Shown here: positions 35,080-46,200 of the stretch, piece by piece | Position numbering within the stretch: the stretch's first letter is position 1 | Layout of the letters: every line of letters starts with the position of its first letter | Assembly: GCA_024663395.1 (NCBI GenBank) | Contig: JANFAH010000072.1 | Location: 186,001 to 250,000, forward strand | Reading direction: 5' to 3' | Source of the DNA: Pisolithus tinctorius | Lineage: Eukaryota; Basidiomycota; Agaricomycetes; Boletales; Pisolithaceae | Length of the DNA: 64,000 bases | Position numbers and translations under genes: made by a program | Notes under the pieces: model-generated | Told to the model about the DNA's origin: nothing | The model's input: the letters and a program-made list of their open reading frames with translations, nothing else | Database searches by the model: none

Positions 35080-38000
35080 TTACTTCTGGTCAGATTTATG
35101 CATTGAAGGGAAAGACGACTTCAGCAAACTATTGCCGCTGTATTTCCGAATGCCCAGCTTGTTTAAAACATCTCGCACCTCCCCCGAGCCAGCGGTAACT
35201 GCGCGCTGCTTCGATGTAGCCTTGCCCGGCGCAAACGCATGACGAGTGGGGTGGAATTCGTGAGACAGAGAGTGATTGAGAGTTGACATCGATGGTTGCC
35301 TGGCGAGAGTAGGGTTAGAAGCTCCTGCACGACCTTCCAGCGCCTCTCTAAGATCCGTAACGCCGACTCCCCTGACAGAACGGGTGAGACTCTGCAGCGA
35401 CAGATTTTCAATGGCCATCAAGGCGGGAGACAATTTAAGCAAAGGTGGTACACCATCACCTAACGGTCGGTTGTGATTTGGACGCTCAGCAGCTAGTGAT
35501 AACACTCAGCAATATTTACAATGCCACGAACAGAACTTACAATCCCGAAGGGCACCTTCCACTGTCCACTTCGAACTCAGCTTCCGGATTAGTCCCTGTT
35601 GATCAAGTGCAGTTGTTTCTTGAACGTTCTTGGACGACGCCAGCAATATTAAAACTTCCTCCGACTTCACGCCAGACCATTCACGCGGTAATTCGGCCTC
35701 TGACAGGTCCGGGAACGGTATCTGTGCTTCCGGGGGACGCAATACCCCAGGGGTGAACGGTGCTATTTGAGGTAAGGTCATGTGGCCGTTCAAGGTTGAC
35801 AGGTCCTACCCATTCACAGGTAAACTTAAAATTTAACAACAGAATTTGATGTACTCACATTTTCCACCCTACAAATTAACTCGGGGCAGTTCCACACTTT
35901 ACCGATCACGAGCCAGAGACGCGCAAGAACTTCCTTCAAGGAAAAAGCGCGCTGCCGCGTGCCAGCATCTGCGCCGTCCTCTATCTGGGCAGCCGCCTCC
36001 AATGCGACTAGCATGGGAAAACCGGTAAGGAGACCGCGAACAGGTACCTCTTCGTGGATGGCAGAGAGAACATAGAGAATAAGAGCATAATCCGAATGAG
36101 AAGCCAAACACGAGGAAGAAACCTTCCCAGTTACCGTGTCCAAGAGCCGGAAAGCGTGGGAGGACTTGCGTGACCGTGCTGCAGGGTCAATCGAACGGCG
36201 ACGCGATGGAGTAGGCGAAAGCACATCGCCAGAATCACCATTCAGAGGGATATTCCCTTCAGTCTCTCCGATACTGGTTGTCCCAGTGGTAGTCATGTCA
36301 CCGTTGAGTGAATAGCTCGACGGTGCAGAAATACCCAAAGAAGACCCCAGATAAGACGATGTCGCAAGCAAAAACAGGTAAGCGTGGATGGCGTGCAACG
36401 ACCTCGTCGCGGAATCACCGAATAACATGAGGCTGATACTGTTTGCCTGAGTAGACGAATTGCTTGCTAAATCCTGAGAACGCCGAACACGATCCACACC
36501 GACTTTAGGAATTTCGCACCGCAAATATGTCACCAGCGTTTGGGCATAGTCGCTTCTCACGGCAAAATCGCTGTCACATAGCAAGGTCAGGGTATCGTAC
36601 CAGATTTCCCCGGATACCTTGGTCCGCTGAGAGACCCGTGAGAACGTATCCGACGGTGATGTGGAAGTTCCGCGCAGGGACAGATGAGGTTGGTCATTAC
36701 CTTTATAACCTCTGTGGTCATCGGAAGCGAGCATAAGACCCAGAAGGCCTGCCAACAGACATCGAATCGCTTGAGAACGACTCTCTCTCCGTTGATTGAC
36801 CGAGCTCTGCATGTCAATAGTGGTTAAGCGGCTAGCGAGCTCGCTTGCCAAGTCTTGTATCTGGTCAGAGTAATACACGCGTGCACCAAGTGAAGCGATG
36901 CTCTCCACCAGTAACGGGAGTAGGTCGTCATTAGGATTGGCGACGACTCTTCGGAAGACCAGCGTGATCAAGTTCGATACGATGTCTGACGTCGAGAGGT
37001 TGACCAGAGGGATGGGAGAGGTGAAGATTGTTGTGAGCATGCCTATCAATGTCTTCTGCTCACTGGTGCATACTGGTGCATCTGGTGCTTCCAGTAACCG
37101 CTCCACTACACGGGATGGGATGGCGTATCGATATTGATATTGAGCCCAGTCGCATGCCCTCTGGGCAAACCACCGACACTGATCTGCCCTAGCCCAGAGC
37201 TGCATGGCATCCAGGCTTTCAAATGCAGACTGTATGAGGGAACACACTTGTGTGGCATTTGAGTGCTTGAATAATTGAGATAGAGCGCGAATGGATGTAG
37301 ATAGAACGTCGGCGAACGAGGGCCCGGCTTCCCCATCGACATGGACATGAATGGAAGCAGCCCTTCTTTCACTCAGTGGGCGCGAGCGAAACTCTGCCAG
37401 ATACACGGTGTCCGTAATGTCCTTGGTAATCTGCTCACTTCGCAAGGGTCAGTACACGGACAGTCCGGGGATTGTCAGGACCTCGCACCACTCAGCAAGA
37501 AGTTTTATATCAGCATGAATGATGTGGGGCAATAAGGCACTGGTTAGAGACGATGCTTGCGGCTTAAACTGGGTAGCGGATATGTAGAGGGCTTCCGAAT
37601 TCACTACTCCAGTTACAGCGGACAGACCGACCAATCGAGTTCTATGGAGGGATCGTATCAAATACTCGTTTGGAATTGGGGATACGTACCGGTTCTTGAG
37701 TTCATTATCGAAAGACTTTCTCTCTGCGTTGCACTGCGCAGAAAACCGCTTAACAACAACCAAGTAATTCTGAGTTAGACCACCATCCACACCAATGACG
37801 TGGCCATCGGTGTAAGTGCACCATGCCGTGAACTGCAAGACCTCAGTTTATCTTGCTTGCTGAATGCAAACTTATCACGCACTACACTGGCTGCCCGGGC
37901 ACATATTTCCAAGTCAGACGACATAGAATCGAGTGTTGTTCTTAAGCAAGAGACCAATGACGGGGATAAAAGTGATATATCGTGCCGACACTCGATTGCC

Positions 38001-38331
38001 AGCGTTCGCACAATAGCAAGAGTGATCAGCAGAGACCTAAATGAGAGGTGAGGGCTGGCGTGTAAACGATCGCGAGGAATACTTACGCCCTAGCGCGCAA
38101 GTTACCAGCGACTGCCTTACCGCAGTCTGCTCTAACACGCTTCTCCAATTCAGCGCCCAATTTGTTAATTTTTCCTGGGTGATTAGCAGCATAATATGTA
38201 AGACGAGATAATTCCTGGGACTTGGGGCGGTAGTCGGGCCCTGAGGCGAGCAGCGCAGAAGCAGGAGGGTAGCACGCTGCGATGAGGGCCACGTGATTCG
38301 GTGTAAAGATATGCATTGAGAGTGAGAGCAA
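35080..38331 (-). CDS. EFR3: EFR3, plasma-membrane anchor of the PI4-kinase complex
   Basis: Starts MLSLSMHIFTPNHVALIAAC at 38331 (or the second Met at 38316, which fits the family better). It continues QELSRLTYYAANHPGKINKL and ADCGKAVAGNLRARA, the conserved basic N-terminal patch that in yeast Efr3 contacts plasma-membrane lipids. HEAT/ARM-like helices fill the middle, including one long exon from 37440 to 35835. Ser-rich, probably phosphorylated linkers occur (e.g. around 36200-36300). The C-terminal exon ends SSFPSMHKSDQK at 35080-35082. Efr3 with Ypp1/TTC7 recruits Stt4 to make PI4P at the plasma membrane. The identity is clear. About eight introns, mostly near the 5' end. Confidence 0.9.
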
Positions 38332-38710
38332 CAGAAAGGGTACTGTGTTGTCTGCCTTGGACCTAATAGAGTGCCAAGCAGACGACTGAAATTCCAGCAG
38401 CTGTCAACCTGGACGAAAAAAATCGAGTACTTGACAAGTTACCGACCTTGCCCCTCACACGCAACTGGATGCGGTTGCCTGAGGTCATCATGAGAAAATC
38501 TTGTCCATCAAGATGAGTGAGGCTCACCCTGGCTGAGGCCCACAGCTACTGTGATGGATCCCTTGCAAATGCTTCCGAGTCAATCAACTATGGTGGTGGA
38601 GGCTGCTACACCAGCAGCTAATGCGCACACAGCCAACGTAGCAACTCGCGTAGTATCGTGATGGGGCCCAACTGTGAGGACAGCATTACGTAAGGTAAAT
38701 ACAGTAACCA
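38332..38710. other. Intergenic spacer
   Basis: About 380 bp holding the promoter of EFR3 and the 3' end of the next minus gene. No other feature recognised. Confidence 0.35.
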
Positions 38711-40678
38711 TCAGCCCGACAGAGCATTCTGAAGGCTAGAACTATTGACAACGGAGTCTGTGTGTGGAATGTAGCGTTCCATCTCGTCTCCAACGTGTTC
38801 ATCACACCCTTCGTCATCGCTCTCAACTGACATTTGAGGGACTTGATTCCAGTCAAATCCATCGGTGTCAACGATAACGTCCTTCAGCCTATCAACAACC
38901 TCGGAATGAGACGCCTGAATCATCACCATCCACCGCTTGCTGATCATCCAGCTAGCGACACCCTTAGGCGGGAGTAAAAAGCCTTCCTTTGGGGGACCGC
39001 GGTATCGTTCTTTACGACCCACACCACGTCGAGGCTTCTGCGCAGTGGCTACTTTGTCCTCCTTGTCTAGGAGGTCGAAAAAGTGCTGTAGGCGAAGGCT
39101 GCGCCATGGACAACCCCGAACACGCAACACTACGGTACGTGTTCCACTAGTGGGGTCTTCTTCAATTTCGGACTCTTCCGACGACATGCACTCAAGTTGC
39201 AACGCTCCATCGAATGTGACGTGTTCGAACACGGGAGTCCGGTTCCTAACTTCAGACCGATTCCCGAGTTTCTTGACACTCAGCTCAGTACCAGTTAATA
39301 TGCAAAAGGAACGGATAACGTACTATCTTACGTCGACTTAGCCTCCGAGCACGCATAGCCTTCATGTCCTCGCGTTTCCGATGGCTTTTCGCGGCGGATG
39401 CATCTCTTTGCGACTTGAACTTTTGTCGTAAAGTCACGAATGCCTGGTCAAAAGCAGCATCTAAAGATTTCTTCCCAAATTCCTTGTCTGGAACATGCTT
39501 GTAGACGCGTCTGTTGGCTTTGAGATCCTTCAGAACACGCTCCTTCATGCGGCTATTATGTACTGATTGTTTTGGAGTTTTGTCCCACACGAACCGTACT
39601 GGCTCATCGGGACCGAGAGGAGTGCCCTCCAAGTGGCTATCCGGCAGCTGCCTGTCACTGTCCAAATGCATAACACGCAACAGGTGGTTGCGTATCGCAT
39701 GCTTTTCCAATGTGTTGGCGCAACCGGTGAACTTGAAGGGAGAGACATACCTGTATAGTCAGACAGCGGTTGTCGTGGTGATTCCGGCGTCGAAGCCGAT
39801 GCTGTGGGAAACTAGAGCTAGCGTCACTGCTGTCCTGGTCGCTATCAGACATGGTAGTCGATTTTCCTCCTGGAGTACAACTGCCATCGGGGAGTGAGGG
39901 GTCGACGTTGATAAACCGCGTCGAGCGCAGTGAAGGTGATGCAAGTGACGATGCTGGGCCTGAAGTTTCTGCTGTTTGCCCTATTGCTAAGGAAAACTGA
40001 GAGGTAGGATGGGCACAAGCAGGTGAGAGAGGCGCCAGTTGTTGGATGACGCTGGAAGAAGAGGTTCCCGACTGCAAAGTTTCTAATGCGGAAGCGGGGT
40101 CGCCGGTGGATGGACCTTCTGGGGGAATAGATTGGTGTGAAGGGAGACATGCTCTTAGCGCTGTGACTTCTTGTTGCAGCTCAAGGATGCGGTGTTCCAT
40201 CTCCGCTTTCTGAAGAGCGTGTTTAGCCTCCATTTCTCGTTCCCAAACTGCTCTCCGTCTCCTCTCAATCTCACAAGCTTCTCTTGTAGAGGCAAGGAAG
40301 CGCAGCAGCTCCTGCACAGCAGTAACACGACCCGCTTGAGTGGAGGGTGTTGGGCCGCTACTGGGTAATATTGAGCAAGAGTTGAAGTACGCATAATGGT
40401 GCTGATACTCACAGAGGTGTCGTAGGCGTGTCCCGAGCTCTAGATGACTCTGCCATAGCTAGCTCTAACTCTCCGTGGTATGGGACATGTTGCTGAGTGG
40501 TGGGCTGTACATGCTGGCTTGTGGTAGATGCGTAGCTTGGTCTGGACCGTGACTGGGTATAATAAGGATTGAGGGCGTCAGACAGTTCACTTGTGGGCAT
40601 GGTGCCATACTGCTGTCTGCCCCAAGTACTAATAGCTGGAAGATTGGCAATGGTTTGTTTGCGCTTGTTTGATTCCAA
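38711..40678 (-). CDS. Conserved fungal protein of unknown function with coiled coil and basic domain
   Basis: Starts MESNKRKQTIANLPAISTWG. A Gln/Ser-rich N-terminus is followed by a charged coiled coil (ACEIERRRRAVWEREMEAKH and on to ELQQEVTALRACL). An acidic Ser/Asp-rich patch with basic end (SDSDQDSSDASSS) follows. The C-terminal half looks folded: HAIRNHLLRVMHLDSDRQLP, GPDEPVRFVWDKTPKQSVHN, LKANRRVYKHVPDKEFGKKS, a Lys/Arg-rich helix, then FEHVTFDGALQLECMSSEES and GVASWMISKRWM. The same order of blocks is, as far as I recall, found in other mushroom proteins of unknown function. The strongly basic core next to acidic stretches suggests a nuclear, perhaps DNA-associated protein; that is inference. 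It is divergent from RPN11 by 83 bp. Confidence 0.78.
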
Positions 40679-40761
40679 GGCTCTTGCTAAACAGGGGACG
40701 CGTCATCTCTACACACAATTTACATTGGCAGAAAGAACATTTCTCAAGACTCACAATCATC
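40679..40761. promoter_or_regulatory. 83-bp shared promoter of the 38711 gene and RPN11
   Basis: Very short space between two divergent start codons. It contains an ACGCGT hexamer (MCB-like) at 40698-40703. The yeast proteasome element GGTGGCAAA is not present. Confidence 0.4.
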
Positions 40762-41937
40762 ATGGCCGACCTAGGAAGCATTTTTGGAAACCAGATTAGG
40801 GCCACACGACCATCCGTCGACGTGACTGTTCCCGACAAGTGAGTCGGATTAAATCCTCAGGCGTGCGATCATTCATGTGGTGGTATGCAGCGGAGAAGTC
40901 ATCCATATCTCTTCGCTGGCTCTCTTAAAGGCACGTATGAAAAGCGTGTAAACTTTTGATATTCCTCACCCTTCTGCCTCAGATGTTGAAGCATGGCCGC
41001 GCAGGGGTCCCGATGGAAGTCATGGGCCTCATGCTCGGGGAATTCGTTGATGAATACACCGTCCAAGTGGTCGACGTATTTGCCATGCCGCAGTCCGGTA
41101 CTACGGTCACCGTGGAGTCCGTAGACCACGTCTTCCAAACGAAGATGGTCGACATGCTGAAACAGACCGGCCGGTCGGTGTTTATTCCCAGTCACAGTTC
41201 ACCTCTCACACACCCATAGACCTGAGATGGTCGTGGGGTGGTATCACTCGCACCCTGGGTTTGGGTGCTGGCTTTCAAGTGTTGACATCAATACGCAGCA
41301 GGTGTGTCCTGTGACCCCACTTTGATTGTCCACACCCAACACTTTTCACTTTAGTCGTTCGAACAAATGCAGAATCGCTGCGTCGCCGTTGTCATCGATC
41401 CAATTCAGTCCGTGAAAGGGAAGGTGGTCATTGATGCCTTCCGTCTTATCAATCCACAAATTGTTCTCTCTGGGCGTGAACCGCGACAAACGACATCAAA
41501 CATTGGACATATCAATAAACCTTCGATCCAGGCGCTGGTCCATGGACTGAACCGCCACTATTACTCCATCGCGGTCAATTACCGCAAAACAGAGTTGGAG
41601 CAGTCGATGTTGATGAATTTACACAAAAGGAATTGGACAGAGGGGTTGAAGTTACGCGACTTTTGTTCACACAAGCAGAGCAATGAGGCTGCTATCAAGG
41701 TTTGCTGGGAGGTTGAGCATGGGTCGTGTTATGCTGATATGGTTTCAGAAAATGCTAGCTTTATCCGGAGCTTACAACAAGTCTGTGCAAGAAGAGTCCA
41801 CGCTATCGCCGGAGAAGCTGAAGACGCGGCATGTTGGTAAGCAAGATCCCAAACGGCACCTCGAAGAAACGGTCGAAAAAGCAATAGGGGATCAAGTGGT
41901 GCAGAATTTGGGCACGATGTTGCTGGCAGAACTATAG
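40762..41937 (+). CDS. RPN11: 26S proteasome lid deubiquitinase Rpn11 (PSMD14)
   Basis: Starts [20 protein letters not shown] at 40762. Next comes [20 protein letters not shown] and [20 protein letters not shown], the MPN core. The zinc JAMM motif spans an intron as [16 protein letters not shown], keeping the two His and the Asp. It continues [20 protein letters not shown], then [20 protein letters not shown], and ends with [17 protein letters not shown]. Five introns. Rpn11 removes ubiquitin chains at the proteasome lid during substrate translocation. The N-terminus before SSLALL is unlike the usual MDRLLRLG-type opening and shorter in Gly/Met, but all catalytic residues are intact. Confidence 0.95.
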
Positions 41938-42288
41938 AACGTGTTGGAAACTTATCCCTTACACACTTACATGATCCGCGCGGCGAATACCCGTAAGGAA
42001 TTCGGTACCTAACATCCTCAAATGGAGTATAGTGATAGGGGTGGTGGCCCTGAGGTGTGCTTCTAGTTGTCAAGTGATTGATTACAATCCACTTTGAGGG
42101 AGTCACGATTGCGTATGCTGGTCTGTTCACGGGGGAAGTAAACTCATCTGCCATCATGCCCCCAGCGCCCTTAGGAACCTGCCTGACATGGTATTCTTGG
42201 ACAAGGTTTGGTGATGCCTGTAATAATTACTAAGGTTGGGACTGGTAGAGAAGAAAGTAATTGATGCTCGAATGGAGGAACTGGTAAT
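41938..42288. other. Convergent 3' spacer
   Basis: About 350 bp between the stops of RPN11 and the bS18m gene. I recognise no gene or repeat in it. Confidence 0.35.
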
Positions 42289-42969
42289 CTACGATGGCTT
42301 GGGTAAAACGAGCCTCTGTGACTGGCGGGGTGCAATTCTTGGATTGCTAAGCTGAGGCAATATGCCCATCATTTTGGCGCGACGTATCGCCTTGCCCAAT
42401 CGCCGCTGCGTTTTAGTAGTGAGCTTTGTTTCGACGCGGCTCTTGGTTTTACCCATTTCGGTGATAAACGAGGCAAGCAGGGTAGTATTGCTCGTCTCGT
42501 ACACGGGGTCTATTCCGAAGTGACGGAGCGCGTCACGTTCACGGGCTTCGCGACTTCCCGGAGCTACGAGTGGCTGAGAGGTGGAGAGTCTCTGTTTCTC
42601 GAAACGATGCTCGTGAGACCAGTAGTGCGGACGGATGAACTACGCAAATAACAGTTATTAAGGACACAGTCGGGAGCGATAACGGAAGCGATTCCTTACC
42701 AGACCAGGAGAAAATTTCCTTCGAACGCCCTTCTGCTGCCACGAGATGTTGGGGTCGACAGTTGCTTCTACGAGACGGTCAGACTGACTAACGCGGTGGG
42801 GAGTCAGCCAACCTTGAGCCTCTGCCTTGTCTGCTTCGTCACTCATAATTTTCTTAAGCTCGTTGCGGTCATCCTCGACTGAAGAAAAGTCAGACACAAA
42901 TCTTCTACAGGAGACAAGCCGTGCTGTGGGTCGCAGCGCTGTCGACCGCCGAGCAAGTTCGAGGAACAT
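42289..42969 (-). CDS. Mitochondrial small-subunit ribosomal protein bS18m
   Basis: Starts MFLELARRSTALRPTARLVS, an Arg/Ser-rich presequence suited to mitochondrial import. A short acidic linker follows, then an intron near 42695-42640, and the conserved part LASFITEMGKTKSRVETKLT followed by TKTQRRLGKAIRRAKMMGIL. The last block (TxKxQRxLxKAIRRA-x-GLLP) is the S18 signature that binds rRNA. It is part of the mitoribosome small subunit. The coding end is at 42289-42291. The product is longer than bacterial S18 because of N- and C-terminal extensions, as usual in fungi. Confidence 0.85.
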
Positions 42970-43280
42970 GTTGACGGTGGAAGGTTAGCTATGACATAAT
43001 CATAAATTTCCGGAGTTAGTGATTAGATAATAATACACGACCCCCAGACACCTGAGGGGAATAAAATATCCGTTGCGTCGGTTGAGTTGTCTGCTGGTTT
43101 GAATCGAGTCTTCACCCAGTCACCCCGCTCCCGTGCATGCCAATGCTCGCCTGGCCTTGACTTGTCCACCCTCCAAGTCGTCGTTACGCTGATCCCTCAG
43201 GTGCGCACTGCTGCTCCGTCCTGCAAGTACATAGCTCATATCGACCTGCTATGATTATCCAGCTCACCACTTAGGTCCAT
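42970..43280. promoter_or_regulatory. Divergent promoter region of bS18m and the Rim15-like kinase
   Basis: 310 bp between divergent start codons. The half nearer the kinase is pyrimidine-rich (CT-rich on the + strand), as is common upstream of fungal starts. No clear TATA box. Confidence 0.35.
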
Positions 43281-46200
43281 ATGTCCGGCTCATTCAGTCG
43301 TCCCCAGTCTCAGTCCTCAGCTCAGCTCGTCGGTGTCTCTGAAAACCTTGTCTGCAGTCCACCAATCCAGTCGAATCCATGCACTAGCACAAATGCATCC
43401 ACCTCCAATACCGTCTCTATGCCTTTCGTTAGACGACACGTTACTCGTCGTCTCAAGACCGCAAAGGCAGACTGCGACAAGGAACTTCGTCGAGTAATAA
43501 ATAGCATCACCACATTCTTTGAGGAGAAACTGCGTGAAGGCGAACAGGACCGCGATATCGACTTTCGTGATCGCGACAGAGATGTCGACCGGGACTCTCA
43601 GTATGACGACTCCGACCACTTACTACAGGACCAAATTGCAGTGACCCGTCCTGCTTCCATGGCAGACGATGAGTCCGATAGTGTCTACGATGTAGAATCC
43701 GACTATCGTCATTCTCGACAACGTGCGTTTCCAGAGGATGCGAGTAAAACAACTCCCTTTCTAACCCATCGGGCTTCATTTCCTGGCCTATTTGCAGCAT
43801 CTAATTCTCCTTCACTCGGCTCCTCTTTACGCAGACAGAACACCCTTCACTCCACACCTCCCTCTAGCTCAGGTCCCAGCCCCATCATTCCAAACAGTTC
43901 ACTATCTACCACCGCAAGTCCCCGCAGGCAATCCAATGCTGTGCACCCCGTGGTCTGGCCAAGTCAAAGCTTATCTTCTCGTCGCCTTTCCCGTGCAATC
44001 CAGATCCCCGTCCGTTCAGGCAGATCTACTGCCCAAAGCTCTCGTTCAACGTCCAGATCTCGTTCACCCCTCCCTCCTGCCCCAATTCACGCCAACTTCT
44101 CTGACACTGCGACTTCAACTTCCATCAATCGCAGGTCCTCGCGCATACTAATAGACGATCCCATCGACCCTATCATGTCTGCGCTGTATGAGCTCATAGG
44201 CGTTGCCACAGATGTCACAGAAATGTCCACAGCCCAGCTGACGGCACAGCCAAAGATATGTGAATCGCTCGTTCAACGCGTGCAAGCCATCGGGAAGGCC
44301 TGGGATGACCATCCAGATTGGCACGGACGCAATTGGTATGTGCAGGTACTCCTTGCCGTCGCTAGCCTCAGCCGTGTGGTGGAGTGGTGGGAGGCAGAGA
44401 AACTGTTCTGGAACTTTGACGACAACGAAGACGAACAAGACGAACCATTGATGTTCGTCATGAAGCCTGCGGATGACGTTCTTCCTACTTCAGCGTCAAT
44501 AGGTCGGTTCCATCCGGCAGAGGGAGCATTATTGCAGTTCTCTGCAGATGAAGAACAGCGCTTCCGTTCAACCAGGCAAATTAGTCAGGGCAGGCGATCA
44601 AGAGAAGAACACGTTAAAGATTTTACTCGGAAGTCCACATCTCCGGAGCCAGGCTCCCGCGTGCCGCATAAGTTAATTGAAACCAACGAATCTGCCCGTG
44701 TCTTAGCAACAGAGCGATTGCGACTACAGGCTGAAAGAACTCAGAGCCAAAACATTGTTTTGGAGCTGAGCTTGGACGGTGATCACTTCGTATCGGCAAA
44801 TCATGCATGGAGACTCGTGGCTGGGTACGTTCAACGTCCTTTCAATGGAATCCACAGGTTTGAATTTAACTGTCATTAGTACGGATCCGGCTGAACTTCT
44901 TGGGACCCGAATATCAAATCTTCTTGCGCCGTCAGATTGGTCAGTCTTCAGGGATGCGACGTCTCGTCTGCAACGAGACGACACTCGTGCAGTCGATGTA
45001 CACTTCAAACTGCAGGTGCAGCCCGATGGGGAGAAAGAGGGTCCAGCAAACGCCGTCTTGTATCAGCAAATGGAGGGCCAAGGCATACTTATGATCGACC
45101 GCGAGGACGCCCAACCATCCCACACGTTATGGATCGTGAAGCCGACAGGTCCTCCACGATATGAGTATTCCTCTCCCTCTATTGTCTTCGAGGGAGAGGA
45201 GGCAGTCGCCGACGCAGTCCCAGCGACAACTGATGCCGCTGAAGAAGTTGACCAACGCCCCGGTATGCCATTTCCGTTCGCACAACCGATCTCTACGGAA
45301 CCAATTCTTTGTCGAATATGCGAGTGCCAGATTCCGCAATGGTACTTCGAAAAGCACAGCGAGACCTGTGTCGAGATCCATCGACTGGAAGCAGGGATTA
45401 CGGAATGCAATGAGTCCATCAGCGAGTTAAAGAACACAATTCGTGATCTTCTGCTCGCAATCGAAACTTCGCAGCCTCCCGTGACTCCAGAATATCGTGG
45501 CCTTCCGCTCTTCACTCCGTCAACATCGCCGAGTATGTCGAGTCCGTTGCAGTTGTTCCGTACCAAGAAAACAGGGATGGGAATGAAGAAATTGCAACGT
45601 CGCTTTTTGGAGCAATTGGACGAGATTTTGCAACTGGCTGTTGAAATTACCATGCCATCGTTAAAGGAGGAGGAGTCGAAGGAACCCATTGAACGACAGC
45701 GGTTGCTCACTCCAACTTCCGAACAAAAAATAACGCAGGTGCGAAATTGGTGCAAGCCAGCCATTGACGATGCCGCTTTGAAACAGCTCGCAGAAGACAC
45801 TGAACGCGTCATGCGCCAAAAGGTTGACAACGTTGTACGCATGCAAAATACGATTCGGTACTCGGAGAAAGTATGGCACGAATGGGAGCAGAAAGTCGGA
45901 GAGTGTTTGGCTGCAGCTGACTTTGATGATGAGAGCGACGAGAGCGAGCTCGAGAACGATGTGGACGCCGCGTCCACCCCCGCAGCGGAGGCTGCTGACA
46001 CTACAGCCTCTGGGGACCAAACCGCAGTCAACTCGTCGGAGGATATTCTTTCATGTGATCCTACTCCTATGGCCTCTTCGTCTCCCGCCGCTGTTGGAAC
46101 ACCTAACGAAACTCGTTCCCTGGTGTCCATGCCAGCGCCGGCCGTTGCCCCGACAACATGGCAAATAATTAACAAACTACCTACTCGATCATCCACCCCA

